Source of the DNA: Paracamarosporium sp. OC-R06-R3
Taxonomy: Eukaryota; Ascomycota; Dothideomycetes; Pleosporales; Didymosphaeriaceae
Direction: 5' to 3'
Length of the DNA stretch: 64,000 bases
NCBI GenBank assembly: GCA_019828545.1
Contig: JACVRA010000169.1
Coordinates: 1 to 64,000 of the forward strand
Shown here in pieces: positions 25,001 through 35,532 of the stretch. A program made the position numbers and the translations under genes. Under the pieces are notes generated by a model that saw only the letters and a list, made by a program, of their open reading frames with translations, did not search any database and had not been told where the DNA came from. Position 1 is the first letter of the stretch. The number at the start of each line of letters is the position of its first letter.

Positions 25001-25396
25001 GGAATGAATGTTTCAGAAGCAGAACACTACGGCGTTGGAGTGGCTCGGCCAACGCCATGCCAGGCACTTGATCACGCTGGGGGGTATCTACTGGCTACCG
25101 GAATCCTCGGTGCTGTCTGTCGACGTGCATCCGAAGGCGGGTCATGGAGGGTAGATGTGTCTCTTGCAGGCTGCATGAAATATTTGCGCAGTCTGGGTCA
25201 ATATCCTGGGAGAAGCGGATTTTCTGCATCAGATTATGAGCGGCCAGAAGATGTGGAGGGTTTTCTCGAATCGCACAAAAGCGGATTTGGAATGCTCGAA
25301 GCTGTCAGGCACAGTGCCACGGTTGAAGGATGCATGGTTGGGTGGGAAATAATGCCAGAGCCGCTGGGAAGCCATAATGCGGAATGGCTGGCATGA
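22002..25396 (+). CDS. AtuA-like / DUF4387 / CaiB-BaiF CoA-transferase fusion protein
   Basis: Exons 22002-22489 and 22537-25396 give 1115 residues with no break. Residues about 5-460 match the AtuA family (DUF1446): ILTPNAMLGYGYN, VDSGSTDGGPYKLG, SSVGGDGSTKHV and ILGGRSYDPAPFAAF. Residues about 497-590 match DUF4387 (RSKNSGPFELTLDIMFDN ... TQQHAPLLNIDIPGP). After a linker, residues about 620 to the end form a class III CoA-transferase (CaiB/BaiF) region: a partial first half, then the core from GLRVLEMSRVIAAPLAG (about 856), with the catalytic-type Asp at 1008 in QALDHAGGYLLATGIL. AtuA is named for acyclic terpene utilisation in Pseudomonas, but its exact reaction is not settled. From memory, AtuA-type, DUF4387 and CoA-transferase genes are often neighbours in bacteria, so this could be an operon fused into one chain. 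A CoA-activated organic acid is the likely substrate. The start is the Met just before the conserved N-terminus. Confidence 0.85.
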
Positions 25397-25884
25397 TTGT
25401 ATCGGACGACAGTAGGAGCGGGCGGCGCAGGGGTCGCCCTCGTGGTGTTGCTGGGAAGAGTCCCTAATTGTGCGCGGGTACACAGGAAAACTTGACCAGG
25501 ATCACATTTGGATGAAAAGATGTAGGCGGAGGACTGGTTGGAGGATTTTCTGATACTCCTCCAACCTCCTCGAGCATCATATAGCATTAGTAGGATTATA
25601 AGTGTATGTGCCGATACATGTTTCATTATTCCAATGTTCATCGCTTGATTCTATCTATAAGACGCAACGAAAAGCAACAGCAACAACATTAGAACATCAC
25701 ATAGGCTTCGTTAATATATAAGGCGAGGTCCGGAATTTGTGATTGGATGCTTTGTTGCTTCTTGTCATAGTCATATTGGCAGTGTGAGGAGTGCCGAGGT
25801 GAACCACGTCAGCTGCTTTTCACCTCTCGGAAACATGCCGAAGCGACGCGGATTTTGCGATATCAGTATCCCAGATACAACGCA
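25397..25884. promoter_or_regulatory. Intergenic and leader of the Zn2Cys6 gene
   Basis: Holds the 3' flank of the fusion gene and the promoter and leader of the regulator. CGGAATTT at about 25731-25738 resembles the CGGAATGT motif of the cluster promoters, which would allow autoregulation. The leader contains the short upstream frame listed next. Confidence 0.4.
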
Positions 25885-25888
25885 ATGA
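25835..25888 (+). other. Upstream ORF of 17 codons overlapping the regulator start
   Basis: An ATG at 25835 opens a 17-codon frame (beginning MPKRRGFCD) whose TGA at 25886-25888 overlaps the next ATG at 25885 as ATGA. Such overlaps can permit termination-reinitiation or restrain translation of the main frame. No evidence of translation is available from sequence alone. Confidence 0.4.
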
Positions 25889-28285
25889 GCCCGGACCCCG
25901 GAGAAGATGTTACGCATGTAAGCACAGATGAGCAGCCATCGCGGTCTCGACGCCGGCACGAGGCGCGCCGCTATGCCTTCGCCTGCACCACGTGTAAAGC
26001 GCGTAAGGTCAAATGCAGTGGCGATCAGCCCGTCTGCAACGCCTGTCGCAAGTCGGGAACCACTTGTAATTGGCAAAGTGCGTCGACCAACAAGCAGCTG
26101 CAGCACGCTGTCAATCGCATTCAGTAATTGGAGCAGTCTCTCGCCGAAGCCGACGCTCGTGCACCTCGCCCAGGAACGTCGGTTGCTGAAATCACAGCCG
26201 CCACCATATCGCCCCAAAGCGTGGAGGTGCAGCCTTCTCCCACCGTTGCAGCTGGTAGTTCCCACTGGTTCCAAGTTGGTCGAGGCGACGATGGCACTGT
26301 CGTCTATAGCGGTCCTACAAGCCGCTTCCATGTCGAACCGCTCGATCAAGATGCAGGGGAGGAAACCTGGACACAAACCTCAACGGATCAACCGCCGCAA
26401 AGCATCGAGACGGTTCGCAGGGCGGCATACATCGATGCAGTGTCCTCACAATACAGACTACTAGACACCATATGTACTACAGCGCTTCCGTTCAACGCTC
26501 ATTTTGAGAGGCTCCAAGTAGACAGGGACACAGGCCTCACTTTGCTTGAGATCTACTGGACCTGGCTTCAGCCCCTGCACAACTGTGTCTATCGTTTGTG
26601 TAAGCTGTCACTTGACATAAAACTCCGACCTTCATCTAATCCACGTCTAGGTTTCTTAATGGATATGACATTTGGCGGTCGCTATTACTCCGACTTCCTT
26701 CTTCTCTGTATCTTGTCGTTAGCAGCTAGGCACCTCTCCGAATATGACGAAACCTTCGATGGTGTTCAAAAAGGAGAGCAATACCTGAGCCAAGCAAAAG
26801 CCCTACTGTTGCATGAGATGGCGGTTACAAAGCCGCGTATTCCTACTATACAGGGTCTCCTCCTTCTAGGTGGACGACAGTGTGCAACGGGAAAGAGCTC
26901 TGAAGGCTGGCTATATACCGGTATGGTGAGTTCGCTTCCTCATCACGATTAGATAATTGCCAACCCATGATATAAAGGCTATAAGGATGTTGGTTGATAT
27001 TGGCCTACATTTGCATATGGACGATCAAAAGTTGATGCAACTGGAGCGCCTCACGCCAGTCGAGGTGGAAGCTAGGAAGCGATTGTACAACTCCGCTTAT
27101 ATCTGGGACAAAACAATTAGTCTCGCACTCGGCCGTCCGCCTTCCTTGACGGTACCCCCGTACCCAACAGAAAACATACGTACGTCAATTTCTTGCCATC
27201 ACCCTAGCAACATGACCTAAGCTGAGAGGCAGTGGATCGTAATGATGATTTGCAAATGTGGCAGCCTGTGTCCGCCCCAGAAGTAGGGGAACATTTTATT
27301 CCTGTTCTCTCTTTCAACACTACGACCTTCTGTGCACACAGTCAACTTCACAAGGTAAATGAATCACGACATATACCGAAACGAAACTGACATCCTGACA
27401 GATCACCACTGAAATGTTGGCACTCTTCTCCCAAGTGCCTGGCAGACCACAGTCCGCTGAGATTGGGTCTCTGGAAGCTCAGTTCACGTCATGGTACGAG
27501 AATTTACCGGATCAACTTAAATTGAATCAGCCATTGTCCCTTGCTCAAAGCCCGCCACCACATATCGTTTCGCTGAAGTAAGTAAATCTCTACGGCACTA
27601 GAGACGCATGCACTAAGTCACTTGTAGCGTTCTATATCATGCCTTGATCATACTTCTCCATCGGCCAAATCTAGATGCAAGCGATCTGTCAATTTCATCT
27701 TCGGCCTCGCAGACTTGCACGATGCACTCAAAAATCATTCTTGACATCGTTTCAGTTTACGAGCGCCAGTTTCCGTATCGACTGATGACGTACCAATTGA
27801 GTTATTGTGTCTTCACCGCTGCTACCGTCGAGGCATGGATGATGCGGAACACGGAGGGGGCTGTCGCGAATGACGCCTTGGAAAGGCTCACGACGGCTAT
27901 GCGGGTACTGTACCACGAGACAAAGCATACGCCTGGCCTCTCTGGAAGCCTGGAAACAATTCGGCGTCAGCTGGCTACTCCAAAACCCATCCACAGACCA
28001 ATTGACTCCGGCGGTCGTCCACAAGAGAACACGCAACTACCCTATGGCAATCGTCCACAAGTTGCACCTCCTCAACTGGCTCGTAATCCGCAAGCCAACG
28101 GTGGCGTTGACGCAGGAGATATGCACAGCGCAAATACAGCGACGGGCCCAACAGCTTATGCAAGTTCATTGACTATTTCGGGACTTGACACTGGTGCCGG
28201 TTTTCACCCTGACGCTTTTCCATGGAGCTTTGCGGATGCGCTTGAGCCGGACTGGGGCAGGTCTTGGTTCGAGCCTATCAACTAA
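25885..28285 (+). pseudogene. Zn2Cys6 transcription factor with one in-frame stop
   Basis: Exons 25885-26925, 26978-27179, 27233-27354, 27402-27577 and 27628-28285 join in closed phase to 733 codons including two stops. The binuclear zinc cluster is intact (CTTCKARKVKC then CNACRKSGTTC, spacing C-x2-C-x6-C-x6-C-x2-C-x6-C). The downstream region is a fungal-specific transcription factor domain (PF04082-like): TLLEIYWTWLQPLHNCVYR, LLCILSLAARHL, GWLYTGMAIRMLVDIGLH. The only lesion is TAA at 26125-26127, between NRIQ and LEQSLAEA, in the linker or coiled coil after the zinc cluster. No intron with normal sites removes it and keeps frame. It may be a recent null allele or a sequence error; termination there would leave an 80-residue DNA-binding fragment. 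Position suggests it is the cluster regulator. Confidence 0.75.
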
Positions 28286-28620
28286 AGCTATATACTACAA
28301 AAATTCAACTCTCTGTACTCTCGCTTTTGTATGACTAGATCTTTGAGATTTTTGACAAGAATGTACCAAAGGCAGGAGCTGCGGTGCAAGGTGAAGGTGA
28401 AGGTGAAGGTGCAGCAAAGCAAACGCCAACGAGGCGCGCTACGGCCCGTGGATTGCGGGGCGGACGCGCCAACGCGCCTTCCCGCCGCTTTGACTTTGGA
28501 AAGCTACAACTCCCTCCAAAATTACGTCGTCACGATTATACTCCTTCCATGATCTAATTACTCTTCTCCGTCTTGTTTGTCTTCTTCCTACTTAATAACC
28601 CTCGTATAGCATATGACAAC
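28286..28620. promoter_or_regulatory. Promoter region of the E2 gene
   Basis: Contains a hexanucleotide microsatellite (GGTGAA)n at about 28390-28410. At about 28462-28488 there is a tight group ACGCGCC-AACGCGCC-TTCCCGCC. The last resembles E2F/MBF-type cell-cycle sites (ACGCGN, TTCCCGC), which would suit an APC/C-linked E2. Inference only. Confidence 0.4.
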
Positions 28621-29929
28621 ATGGTAAACAACGCTACGCAGCGGTCACATCTTGCACGTTGGCTTATTCTTCATGTTGCAGAACTCGAAGTCGCTGCGCC
28701 GTCTCGCCGCCGATCATGGCTCGCTCCATACTGCCGGGCTGCCTCCCAACTACCTCTTCCCGCCGTCGCACGCAGCAGAGCTACCTTCTGACCTGACTTC
28801 GCTCGATATCCTGCTTGCAGGCCCGGTTGGCACGCCTTATGCACACGGCGTCTGGCGCTTGCACCTTGATATTCCTCCTATGTATCCTGCAGCACCGCCT
28901 ACAGCCACTTTCCGCACGCGGTTATGGCACCCGAATATCGACGAGGCAACAGGCGCGGTGTGTGTCGAGACGCTGAAGCGTGACTGGAGCTCCTCGCTCA
29001 AGCTGCGGGACGTTTTGGTCACCATATCTTGCTTGCTCATACAGCCAAACCCGGCGAGCGCTCTCAACGAGGCTGCTGGGAAACTGGCAAGCGAGGACTG
29101 GGACAGCTTCTGCCGGAGAGCGAAGCTGATGACCGAGATACACGCCGCTATTCCCAGCAACATCGTGCAAGAGGTCAGAGACGCTCAAAGCAGGGGTGAC
29201 GAGAAGGAGGTCCAAATCGAGGCAAAGGCAGTGGACACCAAACTCAAGGGAAAAGCAAAGGCTAAAGCGACACCTACGACAGCCAAAATCCGAGCACCAG
29301 GTGCTGAAGACGAAGAGAACTTACGGCGCGGCGGCATAGCTTCAGAGCCAGAAAGCGATCCCGAGACCGATTGGATACCTGGGCCTATCAAGTCTTATAA
29401 ATCATCACATGGTGGACGTAGCAACATCCTTGGGATCCAAGGCCTCGACAATTCTATGCAGCTCGACTCTCCCGAAAAGTCAAGGGTCACCCATAGCTTC
29501 CAACAAGCTGAGGAGACAGAAGAGAAGGAGAAAGAAGATTCAGATCCCTTCATCCAGGTTCCGACGAAACGCAATGCTCAACAGTCCTTCAGCCTCCGGG
29601 TGCCTTCTGAGCCAAAGCCAGCCGCAACAGACACTCCAGAGCTTCTCAAGTTCTCGCACCAGAACCCTTTCTCTGTCATCCAACCAAACAACCAGACACA
29701 TCCTCTCCTCAAAGAATTTTCGTGGTCGTGGGCAGACTCTGAGATCATGCATGAGACGGGCACCATCCAAAATGGAGACTCTAAAGCAGATGTGCGGAAG
29801 AGGCTGGCTTCTGATGAATTTGAGAAAAGGCGCACGTCGGAACTCAAGAAGTTCAAGAAGGCGGGATACGATCTGAAGAAATACAATCGTGGCGACTTTG
29901 GTCCGAGAACTGGCATCCACAGGCTGTGA
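28621..29929 (+). CDS. Ubiquitin-conjugating enzyme E2, UBE2S-like
   Basis: The best model has a first exon that is only the start codon (28621-28623), a 58-nt intron (GTAAAC...TTGCAG) and exon 28682-29929, giving 416 residues beginning MNSKSLRRLAADHG. An unspliced start at 28673 (MLQNSKS) would give almost the same protein. Residues 1-150 are a UBC fold with HPN at 84-86 and catalytic Cys95 in TGAVCVETLKRDW. The following VLVTISCLLIQPNPASALNEAAGKL and RAKLMTEIH closely match animal UBE2S, the APC/C E2 that extends K11-linked chains. The 260-residue tail is charged and disordered and ends in HRL; UBE2S ends in LRRL, which docks on the APC/C. A nuclear cell-cycle E2 is therefore likely, though other E2 classes are not fully excluded. 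Confidence 0.85.
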
Positions 29930-30953
29930 GGTTCATGTCAACTCGACACAGGACAGGAACGGCCCGAGTGTTGGCTTCAGCTATTGTATGTAGCATCTGG
30001 TTAATGGGTGGCATAGCGAGTTGTGAGATTCGTGCATGTTCTGGTATGCAGTTTGCACACAGCCTCTCTGCTCAAAGCATTTGGGTGGCGTTCGTTTACC
30101 AGACAAGGTTTGCATAGCGGCATGGCGTTGTGGGAGGGGATTTCATTGTTGGTCCGATCTTTGTTACCAGGCCATGGACCTGCTGTTATCATTCGGTTGC
30201 GCAAAACCATCGCTGTAGGCATAGAAGATACCCATGATACGCACTGCATGGGCGCTATTCCGCGCATGACTTACGTTGCCATTGCGATCACAATGTGTGA
30301 TGATTACATGGGAACCTAGAGTATCTCTAAATTCAGCAATCTACATCAGCAATCTGCATCAGCAATATACGCTGTAATTCCCTTGGCTTATTCAGACACA
30401 TCACCAATCGCATACCGCTCCAAAGACACATCTCTAAGGCCTCGTCCCTTCGCGCGCGGCACCCTCTAACAGCGTGTCCTTAGTTCAACTCCCCATCTTG
30501 ATGTTGGGGAGTGCTCCCACGCGTTTCGCCGCTCGCGTGTCGCAGATTAAGCGCCGCGCCACAGAACAAAGAGGTCAAAGATCGACAATTGGCCAACGTT
30601 CCTTGACTGCGCTTTGACGCCTTTGTACCCCTTGCCTGCTCGCCAATCCCTTTCCTTAATTTAGGCCAGGGAGGTAGGACCCTTGACGATGATGTCGTTT
30701 GATGAGGCTGTGCGCTGCGTTGTCTGACCTTCACTTTCTTGCAACTGCTGGCCCAGCCTTGATATACAACACACTCCTTCCTGCTGCGATTTTGCGCTTG
30801 CTGTTTTAGCGACACCTAGTCTACGATCGAGCGCTTTAGCGTGCGTTGCGAAGACATACCTACTGTACTGGAACAAGAGTTGGAGGCTCTCGCGAGGCGT
30901 GTTGGCCCAGGATACACGATACTGCGTCCCAATTTCGACCCGAGACTGGCACC
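29930..30953. other. Intergenic / long 5' leader, no gene recognised
   Basis: About 1 kb with only short overlapping frames. It must hold the E2 3' end and the promoter and leader of the membrane protein at 30954. Near 30335-30365 there is a short repeat of TCAGCAATMTRCA. I see no RNA gene. Confidence 0.5.
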
Positions 30954-31901
30954 ATGGCAGATGGCTTCACCGGAAATTGTTCGGTGGTGCCCGGTTCAAC
31001 GCCCACGGATGCCGGAGTCGCAGGCGCAGGTACGCTGCTGTCCTTCATAATAACGAACTTCATATCGCTCTTCCTCAGCTCCGTCATCATCTTGCTTGGC
31101 CTCCGCAAGTCCACCTCCGCGCCGATATGTCGAAAACTCCTTCTCTCGTTCTCGGATCAACAGATCATAACGGGTATCGGCATCCAATCCATCGGCCTCG
31201 CCAAAATGAAGTTCATGGTACCCTACCATTTCTTCATCATATGGCTCCTCTCCCTCCTATCCACCGCGACGAACCTCGCGACTCTGCTCGCACTCGTGAA
31301 CGACTTTAAAAGAGACTGGGTGCTCCGGTGGCTGCGGCAGTTCTTCATGCTCGTCAACATGCTACTCGGAGTGCTAAGCGGCATCTTCATTCTCCAGTCC
31401 GTTATGAAGAACCTTGAGCCTAGACTGCCCATCGCCTGTGTCTGGGAAGTCGACAAGCGAGGGACACCTAGCAACGCCGCCCTCAGTATAGTCGGCACCA
31501 TTGCCGTCATCGCCGGCCAGGTCGTCGTCTTCGTCCTCTCGACGCTCTACCTGCACACGCGCACGAACCCACGCTGGCTCAAGTCCGTCCAAGTTGTGGG
31601 CCTCATCATCCTCATCGCCATGGGCGTTGGCGCTACCGTCCGTGTAGTCTCCGTCAGTCAGGCATTCGGCAGTCCTCCTGATGGCTTGAATCTTGTGGGT
31701 CCGAGCGAGAAGGACTGGAGCTATGGGCAGTTGCTGCCGCTCTTGTTACTGATTATGCCATTGATAAGCATGATCGAAGTGGTGAGAGGCGAAATTAGGA
31801 CGCCTCCGAGCAAGGTGGATGATGAAAGTGAAGGACTATTGGGGGAGACGGAGTTGCAGGGCATGACATACCAGCCGAATCCGATTTGGGGGAAGAAGTG
31901 A
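30954..31901 (+). CDS. Multi-span fungal membrane protein of unknown function
   Basis: An intronless frame of 315 residues, starting at an ATG in a strong context (CACCATGGC). Six hydrophobic helices are evident at about residues 25-50, 90-115, 128-150, 178-201, 211-233 and 259-276. The loop between helices 1 and 2 has LLSFSDQQIITGIGIQSIGL, a segment I associate with a large group of uncharacterised fungal plasma-membrane proteins. The first 24 residues include one Cys and one NCS glycosylation sequon and are probably outside; the C-terminal 35 residues are polar and acidic. No catalytic or transporter signature is visible. Confidence 0.8.
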   Translation: MADGFTGNCSVVPGSTPTDAGVAGAGTLLSFIITNFISLFLSSVIILLGLRKSTSAPICRKLLLSFSDQQIITGIGIQSIGLAKMKFMVPYHFFIIWLLSLLSTATNLATLLALVNDFKRDWVLRWLRQFFMLVNMLLGVLSGIFILQSVMKNLEPRLPIACVWEVDKRGTPSNAALSIVGTIAVIAGQVVVFVLSTLYLHTRTNPRWLKSVQVVGLIILIAMGVGATVRVVSVSQAFGSPPDGLNLVGPSEKDWSYGQLLPLLLLIMPLISMIEVVRGEIRTPPSKVDDESEGLLGETELQGMTYQPNPIWGKK

Positions 31902-32272
31902 TATTGTGTGGACCAATAAAGGCCCAAAATTCATTACCTAGCTATAGTTCAATTTCAAGATGATTCACGATCCAGACTACCTGTTCGGATGTGTGTTCTT
32001 TCCACAGGAGTAGTGATTGAAGCAATCACGATGAGTATTGTAGGACATGGTATATCTGGATCTTGACATGTTCAGGATTTATTCTTTGTACTTTTACCCG
32101 CGAGATTAGCGGTCGCGCCCAAGATACATATGCTATATAACTCCCCAATGTAATGGCGACGCTATGCCGCGTACTCTACAAAACAAATGGAAGCAGCCAT
32201 CTACACGCAAGACGCAGAACAAGATAACAATTCCCAAGACAGCCTTAGTGAATCTCTGGTGTCGAAATGGTT
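31902..32272. other. Intergenic between convergent genes
   Basis: The 3' flanks of the membrane-protein gene (plus) and NAA15 (minus). Nothing else is seen. Confidence 0.6.
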
Positions 32273-34979
32273 TTATTGTTGGAACACTGAAGCGTGGGGC
32301 CACTTCTTCGCTGCCGCTTGTTGATATGCGTTCACGGCTTTGGCGTCGCTTCCCCATTCGTTCAAAAGCTTTAAGCCATCGACAGCCTCCGCAACAGTCA
32401 CTGAGGAGATGTCTAGTACTTTCTGTAGATCGGTTTCGTTCTGTGATCTTGAATTGGGGTCGAGAAGGTAGCGAACGTTGTATCCTCGCAGTAGATGCCC
32501 CCCGCTTTGCGAATGCTTCTTCAAGAAATCTTCATTGAGGGCTTTCAGGTCGGTATCGGGAGCAGGACTCGTAAAGTCTTGTTTGATGACCTCGGCAACA
32601 GGACCAGATAGCGGTTCTTTGAGGTTGTTGACTATGCAGGTGAGCAAGAATAAATCGAGAAAGAAGCCAGCGATGACTCACGGTGCTGGCGGAGGAGGAT
32701 GGCGTTCTCATGCGCTCCGGCATTCTGGGAATCGAGGTCTTTGATAGCACGCAAGCACTTAAGAGCAAGCAGAAGCTTATCTATATTTTGTTAGTCGAAT
32801 CTTGAGAGACGGAATGCAGATACTTATCATACTTCTTCGAAGGTACACCTGGAAACCGAGATTTTGTGCATCAATGTTACGAGGGCTGAGTTCAAGCATC
32901 GGCTTGAGGAATTTTAGTGCTGTCTCCAGAGGCTCCTTGGTCTGGAGGAGCGTCTCGCCATTAGGGTCCGTGTCTTCTTTCTTAATCTCGCCATCCTCGC
33001 TCTTCGCAGTTGCTTTAGCTTGAGCAGCGGCTCTTCTATCTGCCTCTGCCTTCTTGGCCTTCTCTTGCTCTTTCTGTAGCTTTTTCATTGCCTTCTTTCG
33101 TTCTGAAGGGTCAAGATTTGTCAAGTCTGGTTTGCCGTCTTTAGCAAGATCTGGGTTGTCGTGAAGTTTGATGTACAGCTTTATTGCGGACAATGCAGCT
33201 CGTGTGAAGAAGGGGTGGTTCCGGAGGTGATCTTCCCATCTGATCATGTCGATGTATGCACGAATATGTCCCTTTCGCAACGAGAAGCTGTGGAAGTCGA
33301 ATTGGTCTTCATGCCAGACCTCGAAGATATCTGCAATAGCAGTGAATCGCTTAAGTGCGAGACCAAGCTTGTTCTGTCGCAAGTAAGCCTCGCCGTCTTC
33401 CAACAGATACCACATGCATTGCATATCGTGCAAGTCTCCCAAAGGTCCTCCAACAGTTTCATTGCGCGTGAACTTGCTCATCGTATCAAGTGCCTTCTCG
33501 TTCTCGTTGTTGCGTAGTTGATACTTCGCGCACTTTGTGTTAATGTAGCGGTCTTTCAAGTCGCACTCTCGTGCGAAGTTGATAAGATCCGCTGCTTTTT
33601 GCGTGTCGCCGTAATGCTTCCATATCCGCGCCTTCAACTGGTTGTAATCGACGTTTTTAGGCTCCATCTCGATCAAGCGGTCTACATATTCCATCGCTTT
33701 GTCGAGGTTGCGGCTGAGCGCGTAATCGTAGTGCTTAGCTAGGAAAAGTAGCACAGACTTCTCGAAGGCATCTGAAGTGTCGCCGTTCGGTTTGCCATTT
33801 ACTGAACCATTTGGCTTCTTGTCCTCTGACGCGTACCCCAGGACAAGTTTTTCGATGATTGTTTTCTTCTCGGGGTCAACGTACAGAGCTTTCATGTTCG
33901 CGTGGGTCGATGGGACGCCTTTGGTCAGCTTCTGACGTAGATACTCATCCGCTGCTGTCCTGAATGCATCTCCTACAAGACTGTCAGCTGTTAGTATAGT
34001 CGCTGCCTCTGACGCTCTTACCTTGAAGGAAATCCAATGGAATCCGACGCGCGGCATCGTTTCGCTTGTTCCGGTTGGCATATGTCTCGTAGAGTTCGGT
34101 CAGTTTCTCGACAGACGCGTGGTCCGATCTGTCTAATTTAAGGGCCTTTTCAAGCCCATCGAAATATGCCCGGTACTCGCTGTTTCGGTCTAGAAGCGTT
34201 CGGTATACCTTGGCGGCTTCCTCGTTTCTCTCTAGCTGCAGCAGGTATTTAGCTTTCAGCTCCAATACGGCTGTACGGTCCAGATTGTTTTTTATGATGG
34301 AATCCAAATGCTCCAAAGCGCGTTGAACGTCTCCAGACTCTGCTATTATTGTGTTTTTGTATAGAACGGCCTCTGAGTGCTCGAGGTCCGTTTTCGGAGG
34401 CGGCTGTTTGAGTGTCTCCTCGTATGTGTTTAAGATGTGCTCTGCCTCCTTGTAGTTCCCGTTGAGATGGTATGCTATCGCTAGGCCTGTCCAGTTCTGC
34501 CTCAATTGCGACCGGTCGCTCAACATTTTCTGTCTACTTTCGATATAGCCGTCGAAATCGCGAATTTGGCATTGAAGGTGGGCAAGATCGCGCAGGATAT
34601 TTTGAGACTCCGGTGCTAATCGCAATGCCATTTTGTACGCCTTGATGGCCTCCTCGTAGTTCTTGAGTGACCGCCAGAGCAAACCGTAAACGTGCCAGCA
34701 GATGTTCGACTTCATATCGTTCTTGAGCGCAAGCTTTCCGAGAGCGAACGCTTCTTCACCATGGCCTTGCGAATTGAGGATAAGAGCTTTCATAGCTTGT
34801 GTGTCGCCATGGTTGGGCACTTTCTTAAGTACTTGGTCCGCAGCTTTAATGCCTACCACACGTCAGGATTGACGTGCCATCGATGGTATACACTTACCCT
34901 TTTTATACTGCTTAGCTTCGTAGTTCTTGACTACCTGGCGAAAAAGCGAGCCCTCTTTTGAGGGAAGCGGCGTCGGCAT
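32273..34979 (-). CDS. NAA15: NatA N-terminal acetyltransferase auxiliary subunit (Naa15/Nat1)
   Basis: The TPR-rich scaffold of the NatA complex, which anchors the catalytic subunit Naa10 at the ribosome and positions it on nascent Ser/Ala/Thr/Gly N-termini. Exons 34898-34979, 34022-34852, 32833-33972, 32682-32780 and 32273-32631 give 836 residues, against about 850 in yeast and human. The N-terminus MPTPLPSKEGSLFRQVVKNY is typical of the family. TPR helices follow (KKVPNHGDTQAMKAL, NICWHVYGLLWRSLKNYEEA, NWTGLAIAYHLNGNYKEAE), then the conserved IPLDFLQGDAFRTAADEYL. A Lys/Glu/Ala-rich charged segment near residue 600 (KAMKKLQKEQEKAKKAEADR) precedes the last helical region. The five-exon structure closes in phase with canonical sites. 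Confidence 0.93.
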
Positions 34980-35532
34980 TGTGACGGTTGGGGTGATCGT
35001 GTGCGGAGCCGACCGTTGGAGGTTGCGACAGTGCTCGAATTAAGCGTACCGGTCAAGGCCTACGAGAGTCGAATCGAGAACTTAACTATAGGAACGATTG
35101 CGGTTTATGGATACAAAGCATTTCGAGCCGATAAGCGGTCAATATACGCTGCGAGCGGTTGGCGTTTACTCTTGGTGGAGTGGTGGGGGAGCTCGCGAAT
35201 TTCAGACTTGCGGGCGTCGGCCGACTAGCGCGGGTAGCACGTGCCCACGGTAGCTGAGTAGGTAAGTACGAGGTACTATAAAAAAACCGAGGAGCTCACA
35301 CAATGTGTATTTTCGACTAGTTTTTACCTGTTTGAGACGTACGGCAAGCTACATGTTGATCATAGCAATAGACATTGCGTTCAAAATGACCGAGTAGCGC
35401 ACTGCTTCTGAAAAAATTACCAAATCCGTATTTAGCTACATCACTTGGAACATATACCTTATTCGATCCTGTGCTAGTTCATCCTATCATACAAAGAAGG
35501 CACGGCCTCGTGAGGCCAATCAGATAAAGAAA
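34980..35532. other. Intergenic upstream of NAA15
   Basis: Contains the NAA15 promoter and the 3' flank of the glycosylase gene. A TATAAAAAAA stretch lies at about 35278-35287 but no plus-strand gene follows. Nothing else is recognised. Confidence 0.5.

Noticed and set aside
26074..26124. Possible 51-nt intron (GTGCGT...TTCAG) just before the TAA in the Zn2Cys6 gene
   Set aside because: Removing it shifts the frame, so the downstream regulatory domain would be lost; it does not rescue the gene.
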